Assembly (NCBI RefSeq): GCF_005222815.1
Contig: NZ_STGB01000001.1
Location: forward strand, 620,001-684,000
Reading direction: 5' to 3'
DNA: 64,000 nt
Source of the DNA: Roseomonas sp. AR75
Lineage (GTDB): Bacteria > Pseudomonadota > Alphaproteobacteria > Acetobacterales > Acetobacteraceae
The notes under the pieces were generated by a model. That model was not told where the DNA came from and made no database searches. It saw only the letters and a list, made by a program, of their open reading frames with translations. Positions 45,445 to 54,116 of this stretch are shown piece after piece (within the stretch, counting starts at the first letter, position 1; each line of letters begins with the position of its first letter). A program made the position numbers and the translations under genes.

Positions 45445-46628
45445 CAGATCGCTCCTTCCTGGCGCAGGGTTGCGATGGCCGCCTCGTCCAGGCCCAGACG
45501 CTCGCGCAGAACCTGGTCGGTGTGCTCGCCGAGCATGGGCGGGCGATCTACGTTCAGCCTGTCGTAGCCGGAGAAGCGGAACGGCACCGGCAGGGCCGGG
45601 AATTCGCCGAGCGTGGGATGCGCGAAGGTCTCGACCATGCCGCGTGACTGCACGTGCCGGTCTTCCACCACTTCGCGCACATTCAGCACCGGGCCTCCCG
45701 GCACGCCGGCTGCGACGCAGGCCTCGACGAAGTCGTCGCGCTTCCAGCCGCGGATCGCCTCGCCGAGCTTCTGCATCACTTCCGCGCGGTTCTCCAGGCG
45801 CGCGGCGTTCGTCGCCACGCGCGGATCGGCGCCCCAATCCTCCACGCCGAGCAGCTTGCAGAGCGGCGCCCAATGCGGGTCGTTACAGGTGATCTGCACA
45901 TGCCCGCCATCGGCTGTGGCGAAGGCGGCGGAGGGCACGCGGCCCGGATGCTCCGTGCCCATGCGCGTCGGCACCTCGCCGAGCGCGAACCAGCGCGCGG
46001 CGGCGATGGTCAGCAGGCTGACCTGGCCATCGAACATCGAGAAGTCGATATGCGTGCCCTGGCCGCTGCTGTTGCGACCAAGCAGCGCGGACAGCACCGC
46101 GATCGCGCCCCAGAGGCCGGAGGAAAGATCGGCCACCGGCAGCCCCGCCTTGCAAGGCTCGCCGCCCTGCTCGCCGGTCAGGCTGACCATGCCCGTCATC
46201 GCCTGGAACACCGTGTCGTAGCCGCGACGCTTCGCGTAGGGACCATCCTGGCCGAATCCGGTGACGGAGAGGTAGACGAGGCGCGGATTGGCCTTTGCCA
46301 GGCTGTCGTAGTCCAGCCCGTAGCGCTTCAGCGTGCCGACGGTGAAGTTCTCCACCACCACGTCCACGCCGGCCGCGAGGTCGCGTAGCATCTGCTGCGC
46401 CTTCGGATTGCGCATGTTGGCGGTGATGGATTTCTTGCTGCGATTGGCGGTGAAGTAATAGGCGCTCTCGCCCTGCACAACCGGCTCGTAGAATCTGATC
46501 TCGTCGCCGGTCTTCGGCTGCTCCACCTTGATGACCTCGGCGCCCATCTCCGCCAGCAGCATCGTGGCATAGGGCGCGGCCAGCACGCGCGACAGGTCGA
46601 GGACGGTGATGCCCTGCAGCGGCTTCAT
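45444..46628 (-). CDS. Family III CoA-transferase (CaiB/BaiF type), copy 1
   Basis: A 394-residue formyl-CoA-transferase-like enzyme. It shows MKPLQGITVLDLSRVLAAPY, EVIKVEQPKTGDEIR and YFTANRSKKSITANM, with the catalytic Asp in GLPVADLSSGLWGA and HIDFSMFDGQ. This copy is closer than the downstream one to succinyl-CoA:carboxylate CoA-transferases in its opening motifs, but the acyl partner cannot be assigned. AAGGAG sits 7 bases before ATG 46628. It overlaps the upstream crotonase by 4 bases. Confidence 0.93.
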   Translation of the reverse strand: MKPLQGITVLDLSRVLAAPYATMLLAEMGAEVIKVEQPKTGDEIRFYEPVVQGESAYYFTANRSKKSITANMRNPKAQQMLRDLAAGVDVVVENFTVGTLKRYGLDYDSLAKANPRLVYLSVTGFGQDGPYAKRRGYDTVFQAMTGMVSLTGEQGGEPCKAGLPVADLSSGLWGAIAVLSALLGRNSSGQGTHIDFSMFDGQVSLLTIAAARWFALGEVPTRMGTEHPGRVPSAAFATADGGHVQITCNDPHWAPLCKLLGVEDWGADPRVATNAARLENRAEVMQKLGEAIRGWKRDDFVEACVAAGVPGGPVLNVREVVEDRHVQSRGMVETFAHPTLGEFPALPVPFRFSGYDRLNVDRPPMLGEHTDQVLRERLGLDEAAIATLRQEGAI

Positions 46629-47368
46629 ACGGTGCTCCTTGCGCCATAGCCGCGCATGATCACGTTGGCGTCGCGTGCCACTTCCAGCGCCGGCTGCAAC
46701 GGCAGTGCCGCGACGCGGTGGAACAGCCGCTTGGTGGCGAACAGCGCATCCTGGCCGCATGCGGCCAGCTTCTCGGCCATCGTGACCGCTTCCGCCAGCA
46801 TTTCGGCATCCGGCACCACGCGGTTGATGATGCGCAGCGCGAGCGCCTGTTCGGCGGTCAGTGGTTCGCCCAGCGTCACCAGCTCGAAGGCGGCTTTCGG
46901 GCCGAGCTGCCGCACCAGGTTTGCCAGGACGATCGCCGGCACGGCGCCGCGCTTCACCTCGGGGTAGCCGAGCTTCGCGGAGGCCGCCATCAGCGCCAGG
47001 TCGCCGGCAAGCGCGAGGCCAGCGCCGCCGCCCATGGCGAAGCCGTTGATGGCGCAGAGGATCGGCTTGTCGATCTGCGCGAAGCTGGCGTGCAGGCGCA
47101 TCGTGAGGTCACCGCGCGCGGCGATCTCCCGCGGGTTGTCTGCGGTGAGGTGCTTGAACTCGGTGACGTCGGCGCCGGCGCAGAAGCCGCGGCCGGCACC
47201 TGTGAGGATGATCACGCGCACCGCGTCGTCGCCTGCCGCGTCCCACAGCGCGGCGTGCAGGGCGCGGGTGAGATCCGTGTTCAGCGCGTTCAGCTTGTCC
47301 GGCCGGTTCATCGTGAGAATGCGGACCCCCCCGCGATCCTCGCGCAGCATCACTTGCGTGTCAGACAT
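46625..47368 (-). CDS. Crotonase-family protein lacking the first catalytic Glu
   Basis: A 247-residue enoyl-CoA hydratase/isomerase-fold protein. Oxyanion residues are in GAGRGFCAGADVTEF and INGFAMGGGAGLALAGD. The position of the first hydratase Glu is Gly (GGAGLAL), while the second is kept (LGYPEVKRGAVP). This pattern is common in isomerases, dehalogenases and C-C bond enzymes of the family, so plain hydration is not assured. It overlaps the HMG-CoA-lyase-like gene by 8 bases and the next gene by 4. Confidence 0.9.
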   Translation of the reverse strand: MSDTQVMLREDRGGVRILTMNRPDKLNALNTDLTRALHAALWDAAGDDAVRVIILTGAGRGFCAGADVTEFKHLTADNPREIAARGDLTMRLHASFAQIDKPILCAINGFAMGGGAGLALAGDLALMAASAKLGYPEVKRGAVPAIVLANLVRQLGPKAAFELVTLGEPLTAEQALALRIINRVVPDAEMLAEAVTMAEKLAACGQDALFATKRLFHRVAALPLQPALEVARDANVIMRGYGARSTV

Positions 47369-48305
47369 GGGCGGCGGCTCCTTCCAGCAGGCCGAGGCCA
47401 GAGCGCGTCACCATGCCGCGCAGCGTGCGCCCCAGCATCGTCTCGCAGTCGCGTGCGACGTCGAGCAGGCGGGACATGTCGAGGCCGGTGTCGATGCCCA
47501 TGCCTTCGAACATCGCCACCAGGTCTTCGGTGCAGACATTTCCGGTGTAGCCCTCGCCGTACTGGATCTTCGTGGGATGACCTCCGACCCCGCCGAAGGC
47601 GCTGTCGAAATACCGGGCGCCTGCTTCGTAGGCCGCCACGCAGTTGGCGATGGCGGTGCCGCGCGTGTCGTGGAAATGCGCGATCAGCGTGCAGTCCGGC
47701 ACCGCGCGCGCGAGGTCCTCGAACAGCGCGCGTACGCTGCGCGGCGTGCCCATGCCGACGGTATCGCCGATGGCGATGTGGCGCACGCCCGCGGCCGCCA
47801 TGCGCCGCGCATCCTCCAGCACGCGCGCGCGCGGGACCTGTTTCTCGAAAGGGCAGCCGAGCGCCACGGAGATGGTCCCGACCATGACGAAGCGGCCTGC
47901 CCCTTCCGCGGCCATCGCCTCCACCAGCTCCCACTGCTCGCCACGGCTGCGGTTCAGGTTGCGCTTGCTGTGCGAATCCGTGGCGGAGACCAGCAGGCTG
48001 ATCTCCTCCGGCCCATGGCCCGCATCCTGAGCAGCGATGGCGCGGCGCACCGCGTTCAGGTTGGGACAGGTGGCCTTCAGCCGTGTGCCGGGGCGGCGCG
48101 AGACGCGCTGCAGCACTGCATCGGCGTCGGCGAATTGAGGTACGTATTTCGGGTGCGAGTACGACGTCGCCTCGACGCGGCGGAAGCCGAGTGCAACGAA
48201 GGCGTCGATCGCCGCCACTTTCGTCTCGGTCGGAATGAAGGCTTCCTCATGCTGCAACCCGTCGCGGGCGAAGCACTCGCAGATCGTCACCGCCTCCGCG
48301 GCCAT
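47361..48305 (-). CDS. HMG-CoA lyase-like enzyme with His in place of the catalytic Cys
   Basis: A 314-residue DRE-TIM aldolase-type lyase. Conserved features of HMG-CoA lyase are present: ARDGLQ (Arg14-Asp15), EATSYSHPKYVPQ (Glu45), the metal-binding HFHD (His210, His212) and TGNVCTEDLV (Asn256). The mobile-loop catalytic Cys of the family (GGCP) is replaced: here it reads GVGGHP, with His243. It may thus cleave a different 3-hydroxy-acyl-CoA or work by a changed acid step. ATG 48305 follows GGGGAG with 8-base spacing. The upstream stop is 2 bases away. Confidence 0.87.
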   Translation of the reverse strand: MAAEAVTICECFARDGLQHEEAFIPTETKVAAIDAFVALGFRRVEATSYSHPKYVPQFADADAVLQRVSRRPGTRLKATCPNLNAVRRAIAAQDAGHGPEEISLLVSATDSHSKRNLNRSRGEQWELVEAMAAEGAGRFVMVGTISVALGCPFEKQVPRARVLEDARRMAAAGVRHIAIGDTVGMGTPRSVRALFEDLARAVPDCTLIAHFHDTRGTAIANCVAAYEAGARYFDSAFGGVGGHPTKIQYGEGYTGNVCTEDLVAMFEGMGIDTGLDMSRLLDVARDCETMLGRTLRGMVTRSGLGLLEGAAAHV

Positions 48306-48307
48306 GC

Positions 48308-49099
48308 TCAATTCTCCCCTGCGCACCAGGCGGGGCGGCGCTTCTCGCGGAAGGCCGCCATGCCTTCGGTCGCCTCCGCCGTGCGGCGATGCGCGGCGAC
48401 GAATTCGGCCAGCGCGCGCACCGCGCCTTCGTCCAATCCGGCCGGGCCATGCTGCGCCAGGATGCGCTTCGTGCCGGCAAGGCTTTCGGGCCCGCCGCGG
48501 CGCAACGCGGCCAGGATGGCCGCCGCGCGCGCATCCAGCGCATCTGCCGCCACCACCTCATGCACCAGGCCGAGCTCCTGTGCTTCCGCCGCGCCGAACC
48601 GCTCGCCGGTCAGCAGGTAGCGCCGCGCGCGCCGCGCGCCGATGGCATGCGCGAGGAAAGGCGCGACGAAGCCCGGCACCAACCCGTGCCGCACCTGCGT
48701 CGTGGCGAAATGCGCCTCTGGCGTGGCCAGCACGATGTCGCTGGCGACCAGCAGGCCGATGCCTGCGCCATAGGCGGGGCCCTGCACGAGCGCGAGCGTG
48801 GGGCGGGAGAGTCGCGACAGGCGCAGCATCATGCCGGTCAGCCGAACCGTATCGGCGATGCCGCGTTCCTCGGCGCCGGCTGCCACGTTGGCGGCATGAC
48901 CGAGATCCACGCCGGCGCAGAAGACCGCGCCGGCCGCACGCAGGCAGAAGGCGCGGATCGCGGCGTCGGACTCGGCCCGATCGATGGCGGCATCCAGTTG
49001 GGCGACCATCGCGGCATCCAGCGCATTGCGGGCCGATTGGCGATCCAGCGTCGCCACCAGCACGCCCGCCTCGGCGCGGATCGTCACGCCCTCCGTCAC
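48308..49099 (-). CDS. Crotonase-family protein lacking both hydratase Glu residues
   Basis: A 263-residue enoyl-CoA hydratase/isomerase-fold protein. The oxyanion loops AAGAVFCAGVDLGHA and QGPAYGAGIGLLVASD are intact. The first Glu position is Gly (GAGIGLL), and the second block reads FATTQVRHGLVPG with no Glu. It therefore probably isomerises, hydrolyses or binds an acyl-CoA rather than hydrating it. It overlaps the upstream dehydrogenase by 4 bases (ATGA). Confidence 0.9.
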   Translation of the reverse strand: MTEGVTIRAEAGVLVATLDRQSARNALDAAMVAQLDAAIDRAESDAAIRAFCLRAAGAVFCAGVDLGHAANVAAGAEERGIADTVRLTGMMLRLSRLSRPTLALVQGPAYGAGIGLLVASDIVLATPEAHFATTQVRHGLVPGFVAPFLAHAIGARRARRYLLTGERFGAAEAQELGLVHEVVAADALDARAAAILAALRRGGPESLAGTKRILAQHGPAGLDEGAVRALAEFVAAHRRTAEATEGMAAFREKRRPAWCAGEN

Positions 49100-51444
49100 T
49101 TGCCGAGGATTCCACGCGCGATGATGTTGCGCTGGATCTCGTTCGTGCCGCCATAGATCGTCACGGCACGCGCGCTGAGGAACGGCGTCAGCACATCCAT
49201 CGTCATGCCCGCCACATCCTGCGGCCCGGTAACGGTGCCGGCATCGCCGAGCGCCTCGACCAGCGCCTCCGTCAGGCGCTGCTCCGTGCGGGTGGCGACG
49301 ATCTTGAGAACGGAGGCCTCCTCCATGCCGGGGGCCGACCCCGCCTTCAGCGTATCCGCCGCGCGCCCGTAGAGCGCCGCCAGGTCCAGCACGTCGCAGG
49401 CCAGCCTGGTGAAGCGCGCGCGGAACAGTGGGTCGTCCTCGAGGCCCGTCTGGCGTGCGACGCGGCCGAGGCGCTGCAGCGCGAGCACGGAATTGCGCGG
49501 CGCGCCGACGCGCAGGCGCTCGAATCCCAGCACCGCCCGCGACACGGCCCAGCCCTCGTTCAGCGCGCCGACCATGTTGCCGCGATGCGTGCGCACGCCA
49601 TCCAGGAAGACCTCGCAGAATTCCTCATGCCCGGCGATGTTGCGGATCGGCCGAATGGTGACCCCTGGCTGCCGCAGGTCGATCAGCAGAAAGCTGATGC
49701 CGTCGCGACCGGGCTTGCTGCGATCGGTTCGGACCAGCGCGTAGATGTGCGTCGCCTCATGCGCCAGCGTCGTCCAGATCTTCTGGCCGCTGATGACGAA
49801 TTCCTCGCCTTCCAGCCTCGCTTCCGTGCGCAGGCTGGCAAGGTCCGATCCGGCATCGGGCTCGGAATAGCCCTGGCACCAGATGTGCTCGCCCGTGAGG
49901 ATGCGCGGCAGGTAGGTGCGGCGCTGTTCCTCCGTGCCGCAGGCCAGCAGGATGGAACCGACATTGTTGATGCCGTGGTCGAGCAGGCGCGGCGCGCCGA
50001 CGCGCTGCATCTCCTCGGCATAGATCATTTGCTTCGCGGCGTTCAGGCCCATGCCGCCATGCGCCGGCGGCCAGGTGGCGGCAAGCCAACCCGCGCGGGA
50101 GAGCAGCAGGTACCAGTCGCCGATCTCCTTCCAGCCCATGCGGCGCGGTACGAAGCGCAAGTCATGCGGCAGATTGCTGTCGAAGAAGTACCGTGCGCAG
50201 GCGCGGAATTCCGCGTCGCTCAGCGCGTTCCAATCCCGCGCGGCGACCGGCATCGCCTGAATTTCGGCGAGGCGTTGCGCTCCGCCGCGGGCCTGCGGCG
50301 AATCGTCGGTGTCAAGCACCAGGGGTTCCGCCGCGATGTCGCCGGCCATGCGCGCATGGTGCGTCGAGGCGCTGCCGAGCCAGGCCCCCAGGACGGTCGC
50401 GCGTTTCAGATACAGCCCGATATCGCAAGCGTCGGTGAAGCCGATGCCGCCATGCAGCTGGATCGCCTCGCGCGTGATCTCGACCGCCGCTTCGCTGCAA
50501 CGCGCCTTCGCACGGCCCGCGGCGAGGCGAAGCGTGCGTGGATCCTGCATGCCCTCGGCCAGGCGCAGCGCGTCCGCGAGGCTCGCCCCGGCGAGTTCGC
50601 AGGTGACGTGCATGTCGGCGATGCGATGGCGGAGTGCCTGAAAGCTTGCGATGGGCCGGCCGAAGGCAACGCGCATGCGGAGATAGACGGCGGTCGCCGC
50701 CAGCGCGGCGCGGGCAACGCCCAGCGCTTCCGCCGCCGCGATCAGCGCAGCCTCGTCGAGCGCGATGCGCAGCGCCGCTTCCGCAGCGGCGCCTTCCGCA
50801 ATCAGGCTGGATCGCGCAGCATCCAGGGTGAGCAGCCCCGCCGGGCTGCCGTCGGCGCGCGACTCCTGCGAGATGGTCACGCCAGGACCGTCAGCTTCGA
50901 CCAGAAGCAGCTTGAGCCCATCCGAAGCGCGCGCGCTGACGATGACGCTGCGGGCAGCCCAGGCACCGGCCACGAAGCGCTTGCTGCCATGCAGGCGCCA
51001 GCCCTCGGCGTCCCGCGTCGCCCTTGTGTCGACGCGCATGGGATCGGCGATGTCGTTGCGCCCTTCCTGCCAGGCGAGCGTCACCGGACTCGCACCGCTG
51101 GCCACGGAAGGCAGCAGCCCATGGTCCGGCGCCGCGTGCAGGAGGCAGCGCGGGCCGAGCACGGCGAGCGGCACCAAGGGCTCAGCCAGGAGCGCGGCGC
51201 CGAGTTCCTCGGCGATGGCGGCCATGTCTGTCAGGCTGGCCTCGAGGCCGCCGCAGGAGGCCGGTAGCAGCGCGCCGAGCCAGCCGAGCGCAGCCATCTC
51301 CGGCAGGCGCACCGCCTCATGCCAGGGCATCTGCCCGCGGCCGCGGCGGATCGCCGCCATATCGCGAAAGCGGGCGGCGAAGCCGCGGGCGCTCTCCCGC
51401 ACCAGGGCCGTGTCGTCGCCGGTCAGGACGGGCGCGTCATCCAT
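49096..51444 (-). CDS. Single-chain double acyl-CoA dehydrogenase (FadE34-like fusion)
   Basis: A 782-residue flavoprotein made of two acyl-CoA dehydrogenase units. The N-terminal unit (about 1-380) has RMRVAFGRPIASFQALRH and AIQLHGGIGFTDACDIG but no clear catalytic base. The C-terminal unit (about 390-782) has WPPAHGGMGL, WCQGYSEPDAGSDLA, SGQKIWTTLAHEA and the C-terminal IYGGTNEIQRNII. Its likely base is Glu642 in LGFERLRVG, the helix-G position used by isovaleryl-CoA dehydrogenase and FadE26-type subunits. The layout mimics a heterodimeric mycobacterial enzyme in one chain. ATG 51444 is chosen; GTG 51459 is possible. It overlaps the synthetase gene by 8 bases. Confidence 0.92.
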   Translation of the reverse strand: MDDAPVLTGDDTALVRESARGFAARFRDMAAIRRGRGQMPWHEAVRLPEMAALGWLGALLPASCGGLEASLTDMAAIAEELGAALLAEPLVPLAVLGPRCLLHAAPDHGLLPSVASGASPVTLAWQEGRNDIADPMRVDTRATRDAEGWRLHGSKRFVAGAWAARSVIVSARASDGLKLLLVEADGPGVTISQESRADGSPAGLLTLDAARSSLIAEGAAAEAALRIALDEAALIAAAEALGVARAALAATAVYLRMRVAFGRPIASFQALRHRIADMHVTCELAGASLADALRLAEGMQDPRTLRLAAGRAKARCSEAAVEITREAIQLHGGIGFTDACDIGLYLKRATVLGAWLGSASTHHARMAGDIAAEPLVLDTDDSPQARGGAQRLAEIQAMPVAARDWNALSDAEFRACARYFFDSNLPHDLRFVPRRMGWKEIGDWYLLLSRAGWLAATWPPAHGGMGLNAAKQMIYAEEMQRVGAPRLLDHGINNVGSILLACGTEEQRRTYLPRILTGEHIWCQGYSEPDAGSDLASLRTEARLEGEEFVISGQKIWTTLAHEATHIYALVRTDRSKPGRDGISFLLIDLRQPGVTIRPIRNIAGHEEFCEVFLDGVRTHRGNMVGALNEGWAVSRAVLGFERLRVGAPRNSVLALQRLGRVARQTGLEDDPLFRARFTRLACDVLDLAALYGRAADTLKAGSAPGMEEASVLKIVATRTEQRLTEALVEALGDAGTVTGPQDVAGMTMDVLTPFLSARAVTIYGGTNEIQRNIIARGILGK

Positions 51445-53584
51445 GGGGCGATGCCCCACCGGTCGCGATCAGCGCATCCACCACGGTCAGGCCCTCGCCC
51501 AGCGGATGCACGAGGACGGGGTTCAACTCCAGCTCGGTCCAGCCACTACCCGCGGCTTGCAGGAACAGGGAGACATCGACCAGCAGTCGCACCAGCGCCG
51601 GAATGTCGGCAGGCGGCGCGCCGCGCACGCCTTCGAGCAGGCGAACGCCGCGGAGGCGCCGGATCATGGCCTCCGCTTCGCGCGGCCCGAGCGGCACGGG
51701 TTCGAACACGGTGTCGCCCAGGACCTCCACATGGATTCCGCCGAGGCCCAGCATCAGCAGCGGTCCGAAATCAGCATCGCGGATGGCGCCGACGATCACT
51801 TCCTGTCCGGGCGGCGCCATCTTCTGCACGACAGCGCCGGCGATGCGGGCACCAGGCGCGAGGCGTCTGGCATTCGCCTGTACGCGCTGGAACGCGTCGC
51901 GCACCGCTTCGGCGTCGGCGAGATTGAGCAACACGCCGCCGGCCTCGGTCTTGTGCGGGATGTCGTCGGACTCGATCTTTACCGCCACCGGGAAGCCGAG
52001 GCGGCTGGCTGCCGCCGCTGCTGCATCCGCATCCTGCGCCAATTCGTCGGGTGCAAGGGGGATGCCGTGCGCGCGCAGTGCCGCGCTGCGTGCGCCGTGG
52101 CCCGTGAGGGCCAAGGTGGCAGACACTGCTGCGCTCCCTTCCGCGAAGCTGCGTGCCTTCCAGCGGTCGCGGAAGGCCCGGTAGTCGTCCAGGCCGCGCA
52201 GCGCCTGCGCACAGCCGCTGAACGAGAAGTTCCAGACGCCGAGATCCGCAAGCTCCGCGAGATTCCCGGGGTGCGGCAGCGTCTGGGATACGAAGAGCAG
52301 CGGCTTGCTGAGCCGCGACAACGCCGCCTCGATCACCGGACGGAATGCTGCGATGCGCCCCACCGGAGCGAGGGAGAAGATCAGGATCACCGAATCCAGA
52401 TCCTCGCGCGGCCCCAGCAGGTCCAGCACGCGCGACAGCGTCACGCCGCCGTCGTCCACGATTCCTGCGGTGACGTCGATCGGGTTCACGGCCGCACCGG
52501 ATTCCGGGATCACCGCGGCAATATCGCGGGCGAGGGCGGGATCAAGCGGAGGCACCTCGAGCCCATGCATCGCGCAGAGGTCGGCCACCCATGCGCCTGT
52601 GCCGGCCGTGCCAGTCAGCACGCAGACGCGCCTTCCGCGCGGTCGCGCCGGCATGCAGAAGCCGGCGGCGATCGAGACCATCTCGTCCGGGTCGGCGACG
52701 CGGATCACGCCATGGCGCGCGAACATGGCGTCATAGGCGGTCTCCGCGCCGGTGAGATGCCCGGTGTGGGAGATCGCCGCCCGGCGCGAGGCGTCGGAGC
52801 GCCCGACCTTCATGACGATCAACGGAACGCCTGCATCGGCCGCAAGGCTTGCGGCGCGCGCGAAATCCTTTGGTCTGCGGAAGCCCTCGATGAACATCAT
52901 GATTGCCGCGGTCCGGCCCTCGCGGACCAGGTACTCGACGACCTCCAGCGCCTCGACATCCGCCTCGTTGCCAGTGGTCACGACATGGCGGATGGGCAGG
53001 TGCATGCGCCGCGCCCGGCTGTAGAGGCCGAAGCCCAGCCCGCCGCTGTGCGATATGATGCTGACGCCACGACGATCGCGCAGATCGCGGGTGGCGGCCC
53101 CGGCCTCGTCTTCCACGACGATGCTGAAATTGGCGGCGACCGCGGCGGCGACGTTGAAGAAGCCCTCGGTGTTCGGGCCGAGGACACGCATGCCCGTGCG
53201 CCGTGCGATCGCGGCGATGTGCTCATGCAGCGGTGCCTCGCCGTCGCGCTCGATGGCGGAGGCTGCGCTGAACACCACCGCGGCTCGTGCTCCGGCGGCG
53301 GCGCATTCCTCCAGCGCCTGCAGCACCAGCCCGGGGGCGACCGCGACCATGGCAAGGTCCACGGTCTCGGGCAGCGACGCGATCGAAGGCCAGGCGCGCA
53401 GGCCCTGGACGGTCTCGTGGGAAGGATTGACCGGGTAGATCGTGCCGGCATAGCCCCCGGCAATGAGCGTGCGGAGCACCTTCCCGCGGATACGCTTGGG
53501 GTCAGGCGAGGCGCCGACCACCGCCACGTTCCGCGGCGCCAGCAACGCCAGAAGACCTGCATCCGACGGTGGCTGCTGCGTCAT
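51437..53584 (-). CDS. ADP-forming acyl-CoA synthetase (acetate-CoA ligase family)
   Basis: A 715-residue fused alpha-beta NDP-forming ligase that makes acyl-CoA from acid, CoA and ATP via a phosphohistidine. The CoA-binding domain (about 10-110) has APRNVAVVGASPDPKRIRGK. The ligase domain has ISHSGGLGFGLYS and the active-site histidine segment ISHTGHLTGAETAYDAMFAR. The C-terminal ATP-grasp_5 domain (about 480-710) has FPVAVKIESDDIPHKTEAGG and LELNPVLVHP. ATG 53584 is chosen because GGAG lies 9 bases upstream. First gene of the eight-gene operon; its promoter region holds an operator-like repeat (53640-53659). Confidence 0.92.
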   Translation of the reverse strand: MTQQPPSDAGLLALLAPRNVAVVGASPDPKRIRGKVLRTLIAGGYAGTIYPVNPSHETVQGLRAWPSIASLPETVDLAMVAVAPGLVLQALEECAAAGARAAVVFSAASAIERDGEAPLHEHIAAIARRTGMRVLGPNTEGFFNVAAAVAANFSIVVEDEAGAATRDLRDRRGVSIISHSGGLGFGLYSRARRMHLPIRHVVTTGNEADVEALEVVEYLVREGRTAAIMMFIEGFRRPKDFARAASLAADAGVPLIVMKVGRSDASRRAAISHTGHLTGAETAYDAMFARHGVIRVADPDEMVSIAAGFCMPARPRGRRVCVLTGTAGTGAWVADLCAMHGLEVPPLDPALARDIAAVIPESGAAVNPIDVTAGIVDDGGVTLSRVLDLLGPREDLDSVILIFSLAPVGRIAAFRPVIEAALSRLSKPLLFVSQTLPHPGNLAELADLGVWNFSFSGCAQALRGLDDYRAFRDRWKARSFAEGSAAVSATLALTGHGARSAALRAHGIPLAPDELAQDADAAAAAASRLGFPVAVKIESDDIPHKTEAGGVLLNLADAEAVRDAFQRVQANARRLAPGARIAGAVVQKMAPPGQEVIVGAIRDADFGPLLMLGLGGIHVEVLGDTVFEPVPLGPREAEAMIRRLRGVRLLEGVRGAPPADIPALVRLLVDVSLFLQAAGSGWTELELNPVLVHPLGEGLTVVDALIATGGASPHG

Positions 53585-53639
53585 GACGCCGTTCTCCACA
53601 CCACATGATATCGGCGGTTTGTTGACTTATCGACCAATT

Positions 53640-53659
53640 TTTCGACCATAGGGTCAGTA
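53640..53659. promoter_or_regulatory. Operator-like site A, GACC-N4-GGTC, in the 53.6 kb divergent promoter
   Basis: The 115-base gap between the acyl-CoA operon and the thioesterase gene contains TTTCGACCATAGGGTCAGTA. Its core is the inverted repeat GACC-ATAG-GGTC (53644-53655). It matches 17 of 20 bases with the site at 56786-56805. An extra CGACCA half-site lies 12 bases upstream at 53631-53636, and TTGACT at 53622-53627 could be a -35 box. The probable ligand is the TetR protein encoded at 57849. Confidence 0.6.
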
Positions 53660-53699
53660 CATCGCGCTCGCAAGCGCGGCCGGTGGAGCAGGAGGCGGC

Positions 53700-54104
53700 A
53701 TGACCGACCCGAGCGCATTCAACGAGGTTCTTGGCGTCCGCTGGATCCGCTGGGAGGAAGGCGAGGCGGAGGCCGAGATCGAGATCAGGCCGATGCACCT
53801 GAACCGAAGCGGCTGGCTGCATGGCGGCGTGCTCTGCAGCGTGCTCGATTCCGTGTGCTCGCGCTCGGGCTGCTGGACGCCGGCGGGCGAGACGCCGCGC
53901 CGCTCGTCCACCGTGTCGCTCACGACGAATTTCCTGCGGGCCACGAATGGGGGATTGGTCCGCGCGATCGGCCGCCTGCGGCCCGGCGCCGGGCGGCAGA
54001 TCTTCAGCGCCGTCGGCGAGGCCACGGACGCCGAAGGGCGGCTGCTCGCGCTCGCCCAGGGCACATTCAAGTATCGCACGCAGCCGCTGCCGGACGTTCG
54101 ATGA
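53700..54104 (+). CDS. PaaI-family thioesterase (hotdog fold)
   Basis: A 134-residue acyl-CoA thioesterase. The hotdog helix carries HGGVLCSVLDSVCS, in which HGG and the following Asp are the family active-site region. The later strand block is RSSTVSLTTNFLRAT. It likely releases CoA from dead-end thioesters during the pathway encoded by the neighbouring genes. AGGAGG lies 6 bases before ATG 53700. It is transcribed divergently from the acyl-CoA operon from the promoter region with site A. Confidence 0.9.
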   Translation: MTDPSAFNEVLGVRWIRWEEGEAEAEIEIRPMHLNRSGWLHGGVLCSVLDSVCSRSGCWTPAGETPRRSSTVSLTTNFLRATNGGLVRAIGRLRPGAGRQIFSAVGEATDAEGRLLALAQGTFKYRTQPLPDVR

Positions 54105-54116
54105 CGCGCCGCGGCG

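Noticed and set aside
48235..51267. A 1010-codon open frame on the plus strand
   Set aside because: It lies opposite the dehydrogenase, crotonase and lyase genes and translates to Arg/Ala/His-rich sequence with no motifs. Long antisense frames are expected in GC-rich DNA.
50765..53608. A 947-codon open frame on the plus strand
   Set aside because: It is antisense to the acyl-CoA synthetase and dehydrogenase, both of which have clear family motifs; its composition is that of a shadow frame.
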